Origin: Paracoccus jeotgali
GTDB taxonomy: Bacteria > Pseudomonadota > Alphaproteobacteria > Rhodobacterales > Rhodobacteraceae
DNA length: 64,000 bases
Reading direction: 5' to 3'
Assembly: GCF_002865605.1 (NCBI RefSeq)
Contig: NZ_CP025583.1
Span: 228,501 to 292,500 of the forward strand
In this document: piece by piece, positions 61,197 to 64,000 of the stretch
Position numbering within the stretch: position 1 is the stretch's first letter
Layout: every line of letters starts with the position of its first letter
Position numbers and translations under genes: made by a program
The notes under the pieces: model-generated
The model's input: the letters and a program-made list of their open reading frames with translations, nothing else
What the model was told of the DNA's origin: nothing
The model's database searches: none

Positions 61197-62051
61197 CTAA
61201 AGCCCCAGCTTCGCGGCCAGCGACAGCAGGTCCGCCCAGGACTCGCGCTTGGCGACCGGGTTTCGCAGCAGATAGGCCGGATGCGTCATCGGCAGCGCCG
61301 GGCGGTCAAACGCCGTGGTCCAATTGCCGCGCAGACGCAGGATGCCCTCGCGTCCCAATGCCGCGGCGCAGGGCGTATTGCCCATCAGCACCAGGAATTC
61401 GGGGTCGGCAAGCTCGACCTGCCGGCGCAGAAAGGGCAGGGACAGCGCGATTTCCTCGGCCGTGGGGCGGCGGTTGCCGGTCGGGCGCCATTTGATGACA
61501 TTGGTGACATAGAGCGCGCGCGTCGCGTCGGGATCGGCGCGGCCCATGCCGATGGCGGCGAACATCTGGTCCAGCAACTGCCCGGCACGCCCGACAAAGG
61601 GCAGGCCGCGCGCGTCCTCCTCTTCGCCCGGCGCCTCGCCCAGGATCATCACGCGGGCCGCCGCCCGTCCATCGGCAAAGACGAAGTTCCGCGCCCCGCG
61701 CTTCAACTCGATCCCGTCGAAGCCCTGCTGCGCGGCAGCGAGGGCGTCCAGAGTTGCCGCCCCGGCCGCCAGCGCCTCTGCCTGCGCCAAAGCCTCCGCA
61801 TGGTCATCACCCAGCAGGCTTTGCTGCGCCCCGACCGGCGGCGCGGCCTGCGCTGCGGCTGACACGCCCGCCGCCGGGGCAGCAGGCGCAGGCGGGGCCG
61901 CTGCCACCGCGGCAGGCGCGGGCAGGTCGGTGCGGTCGAGCGCTGCGTCCAGCATCGCCTCATCCGCGCCCATCTCGCGCTGCCATTCAAGCAGCGCAAG
62001 CGCGGTCGGGCCGTCGATCTCGACCCCCTGCCATGTCAGACGCGATTCCAT
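61197..62051 (-). CDS. Family-4-type uracil-DNA glycosylase lacking iron-sulfur cysteines
   Basis: The 284-residue protein has the catalytic domain of family-4 uracil-DNA glycosylases: GEAPGEEEDARGLPFVGRAG (about residues 138-157), VLMGN and the C-terminal PMTHPAYLLR. The N-terminal ~100 residues are Ala/Pro-rich low complexity. Canonical family-4 enzymes hold a 4Fe-4S cluster through four cysteines, but here only one Cys (in GNTPCAAAL) exists in the whole protein. It is likely a cluster-free variant, with activity to be confirmed. It converges with the gshA-side genes and is divergent from pyrB. Confidence 0.85.
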   Translation of the reverse strand: MESRLTWQGVEIDGPTALALLEWQREMGADEAMLDAALDRTDLPAPAAVAAAPPAPAAPAAGVSAAAQAAPPVGAQQSLLGDDHAEALAQAEALAAGAATLDALAAAQQGFDGIELKRGARNFVFADGRAAARVMILGEAPGEEEDARGLPFVGRAGQLLDQMFAAIGMGRADPDATRALYVTNVIKWRPTGNRRPTAEEIALSLPFLRRQVELADPEFLVLMGNTPCAAALGREGILRLRGNWTTAFDRPALPMTHPAYLLRNPVAKRESWADLLSLAAKLGL

Positions 62052-62165
62052 GCCGCGACCCTAGGGCCGGGGCATGGCTGCGGCAAGGCCCGCGCCGCCC
62101 GCACTTGCCGCATCCCGCGCGGTTTGCGATAGAGGAACCGCACCGGACCAGCGAAGGGGTTCCTG

Positions 62166-63131
62166 ATGACGTTCCGCGCCCGACATCTGCTGGGGATCGA
62201 ACCGCTTTCGCCCTCGGACATCACCTCGATCCTCGATCTGGCGGACAGCTATGTCGCGCTGAACCGGCGCACGATCAAGCGCGCGGACGCGCTGGCGGGG
62301 ATGACGCAGATCAACATGTTCTTCGAGAACTCGACCCGCACCCAGGCGAGCTTCGAGCTGGCCGGGATGCGGCTGGGGGCGGATGTGATGAACATGTCGA
62401 TGGCGCAATCCAGCCTGAAAAAGGGCGAGACGCTGATCGACACCGCGCTGACGCTGAACGCCATGCGGCCCGATCTGCTGGTCGTGCGCCACCCGCAATC
62501 CGGCGCGGTCAACCTGCTGGCGGAAAAGGTGAATTGCGCCGTGCTGAACGCCGGCGACGGGCGGCACGAGCATCCGACGCAGGCGTTGCTGGACGCGCTG
62601 ACCATCCGCCGCGCCAAGGGGCGGCTGCACCGGCTGACGGTCGCGATCTGCGGCGACATCGCGCATAGCCGGGTCGCGCGTTCGAACCTGCTGCTGCTGG
62701 GCAAGATGGAAAGCCGCCTGCGCCTGATCGGCCCGGCCACACTGATGCCCGCCGGCGCCGCCGAACTGGGCTGCGAGGTCTATGAGGACATGCGCGAGGG
62801 GCTGCAGGGCGCCGATGTGGTGATGATGCTGCGCCTGCAGCGCGAGCGGATGGATGGCGGCTTCATCCCGTCCGAGCGGGAATATTACCACCGCTGGGGG
62901 CTGAACGCGGACAAGCTCGCCTGCGCCGCGCCCGACGCCATCGTCATGCATCCCGGCCCGATGAATCGCGGCGTCGAGATCGACGGCACCATCGCCGACG
63001 ACATCAACCGCAGCGTCATTCAGGACCAGGTCGAGATGGGCGTCGCCGTCCGCATGGCAGCGATGGACCTGCTCGCGCGCAACCTGCGCGCCGAGCGCGG
63101 GCTGGCGGCGGCCGGTGGGCAATATGTCTAG
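62166..63131 (+). CDS. pyrB: Aspartate carbamoyltransferase catalytic subunit
   Basis: The 321-residue protein has the carbamoyl-phosphate site [12 protein letters not shown] near residue 57, [10 protein letters not shown] near 137 and the C-terminal region [12 protein letters not shown]. It condenses carbamoyl phosphate and aspartate to N-carbamoyl-aspartate. The bacterial class without regulatory PyrI is expected; none is present. It overlaps the next gene by 8 bases and shares an operon with a dihydroorotase-like gene. Confidence 0.95.
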   Translation: MTFRARHLLGIEPLSPSDITSILDLADSYVALNRRTIKRADALAGMTQINMFFENSTRTQASFELAGMRLGADVMNMSMAQSSLKKGETLIDTALTLNAMRPDLLVVRHPQSGAVNLLAEKVNCAVLNAGDGRHEHPTQALLDALTIRRAKGRLHRLTVAICGDIAHSRVARSNLLLLGKMESRLRLIGPATLMPAGAAELGCEVYEDMREGLQGADVVMMLRLQRERMDGGFIPSEREYYHRWGLNADKLACAAPDAIVMHPGPMNRGVEIDGTIADDINRSVIQDQVEMGVAVRMAAMDLLARNLRAERGLAAAGGQYV

Positions 63132-63687
63132 AACCGCCACCCTGTCGGGCGAGACGCCCGGTCCGGGCTGGCAGGGCATCCTCGATCCGGGCGAGCGCAT
63201 CCTGTGGCAGGGCCAGCCCGACAGCCGCCCGCATATCGGACTGGCGGAGATCAAATCGGCGACGCCGGGGCTGATGATGTCGGGCTTCGCGCTGATCTGG
63301 ATGCTGATGGCGGCGCAGGCGAGCCTGCTGTTCGCCATGTTCGGGCTGCTGTTTCTGGGCAAGGGCGTGCTGGACGTGGCGCAACGGCTGATCCTGCCCT
63401 CGTTCACCCGCTCGCGCAGCTGGTACACGCTGACCGACCGCCGGGCCATCGTCGCGACCGACCTGCCGTTCCAGGGCAGGCGGCTGAAAAGCTGGCCCAT
63501 CGGCCCCGCCTCGCTGGTCGAATATGTCGCCAGCGAGCCGCCCAGCGTGCTTTTCGGTCCCGAGACCATCGACCGGCGCGAGCGCGCCGGGTTCCACTTC
63601 ATCCCCGAGGCCGACCGGGTCATGACGCTGCTGCGCCAGATCCAGTCCGGCCGGGCCGCCACCGCGCCAGAGGAAGGCTTTCGATGA
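63124..63687 (+). CDS. Small membrane protein between pyrB and pyrC (bPH-like)
   Basis: The 187-residue protein has a soluble N-terminal part ([17 protein letters not shown]), two hydrophobic segments (about 50-85) and a C-terminal domain with [17 protein letters not shown], which resembles bacterial PH-like domains. Its role is unknown. The ATG at 63124 overlaps the pyrB stop by 8 bases. The next gene starts in the stop codon (ATGA), so the three are coupled. A GTG three codons earlier is less likely. Confidence 0.75.
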   Translation: MSRTATLSGETPGPGWQGILDPGERILWQGQPDSRPHIGLAEIKSATPGLMMSGFALIWMLMAAQASLLFAMFGLLFLGKGVLDVAQRLILPSFTRSRSWYTLTDRRAIVATDLPFQGRRLKSWPIGPASLVEYVASEPPSVLFGPETIDRRERAGFHFIPEADRVMTLLRQIQSGRAATAPEEGFR

Positions 63688-64000
63688 TCCTGCATTTCGA
63701 CAATGCGCGCCTGATCGACCCCGAACAGGACCGCGATGCGCCGGGCAGCCTGACGGTCAGCGACGGTGTCATCACAGCCCGCGACGGCGCCGCGCCCGAC
63801 GGGGCCAAGGTGATCGATTGCGGCGGGCGCTGTCTGGCGCCGGGGATCGTCGACTGGGGCGTCAAGGTCGGTGAGCCGGGCGAGCGGCACAAGGAATCCT
63901 ATGCCAGCGCCGGGCGCGCGGCGGCGGCGGGCGGCATCACCACCATGGTCGTGCGGCCCGACACGAACCCGCCGCTCGACACGCCCGAGGCGCTCTCCTT
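63684..64000 (+). CDS. pyrC: Dihydroorotase-like protein, N-terminal part, metal site degenerate
   Basis: Only the first ~105 codons are in the window. The N-terminal small beta domain and the start of the barrel (APGIVDWGVKVGEPGERHKES) fit class I dihydroorotase. The expected HxH metal-binding motif and following Arg (D-x-H-x-H-x-R-x-P-G) read D-W-G-V-K-V-G-E-P-G, so two zinc-binding histidines and the substrate Arg are lost. This fits the non-catalytic dihydroorotase-like partners that associate with PyrB. An active dihydroorotase should lie elsewhere. The start overlaps the upstream stop (ATGA). Confidence 0.85.
   Translation, partial: MILHFDNARLIDPEQDRDAPGSLTVSDGVITARDGAAPDGAKVIDCGGRCLAPGIVDWGVKVGEPGERHKESYASAGRAAAAGGITTMVVRPDTNPPLDTPEALS

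Overview
This 64 kb window is a GC-rich chromosomal segment from an alphaproteobacterium, most probably a Rhodobacterales member of the Paracoccus/Rhodobacter type. The evidence is the gene order (rpsO-pnp; a PPIase-argJ-mutT run divergent from secA; tsaB-rimI behind nfuA; pgsA-moaD-moaE), a plant-type glutamate-cysteine ligase, a DUF2585 protein, tandem peptide deformylase genes and a dispersed GAGTATTT spacer element. I see no rRNA, prophage, insertion sequence, CRISPR array or integrative element. Most of the window is core genome with small accessory blocks.

Layout. 1-5 kb: start of leuC, an RluE-type pseudouridine synthase, a membrane-anchored RTX calcium-binding protein with a CtrA-like site upstream, then rpsO and pnp with clear terminators. 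5-11 kb: a GT25 glycosyltransferase, a 1-Cys peroxiredoxin divergent from an aldehyde dehydrogenase, and a hybrid histidine kinase overlapping a response regulator gene that carries a frameshift. 11-19.6 kb: a Liv-type ABC importer (LivG, H, M, K, F) bracketed by two different acyl-CoA ligases, probably an uptake-and-activation operon for an organic acid, ending at a strong terminator. 19.9-28.5 kb: a ModE-like regulator, mutT, an argJ with a 150-residue Lys/Ala-rich N-terminal extension, a PPIase, secA, rimI, tsaB, nfuA and a universal stress protein.

28.5-37 kb: a polyprenyl-phosphate sugar transferase, creA, DUF2585, a PPP-family phosphatase, the serine pathway genes serC and serA, an ABC exporter, an MTA/SAH nucleosidase and tRNA-Leu. 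37-45 kb: a Tat-exported SorAB-like sulfite dehydrogenase and a tightly overlapping peptide-type ABC operon ending in a DUF1684 gene. 44.8-48.3 kb: a three-gene glycosyltransferase operon on the minus strand. 48.5-53.8 kb: a non-homologous end-joining locus with two Ku genes, LigD and a short-chain dehydrogenase. Three promoter-like sequences here resemble the alphaproteobacterial general stress (EcfG) promoter, and a small hairpin repeat array lies between ku1 and ligD. 53.9-64 kb: tRNA-Gly, fmt, a degenerate and an intact peptide deformylase, a MalY/PatB-type lyase, pgsA, moaD, moaE, gshA, a family-4 uracil-DNA glycosylase lacking the iron-sulfur cysteines, and pyrB, a small membrane protein, and the start of a dihydroorotase-like gene without its metal-binding histidines.

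The most interesting material is the stress-linked end-joining locus with its neighbouring polysaccharide operon, the catalytically degenerate paralogs (deformylase, dihydroorotase, glycosylase), the ArgJ extension and the CtrA-like sites. No gene block here looks like a wholly unknown system.
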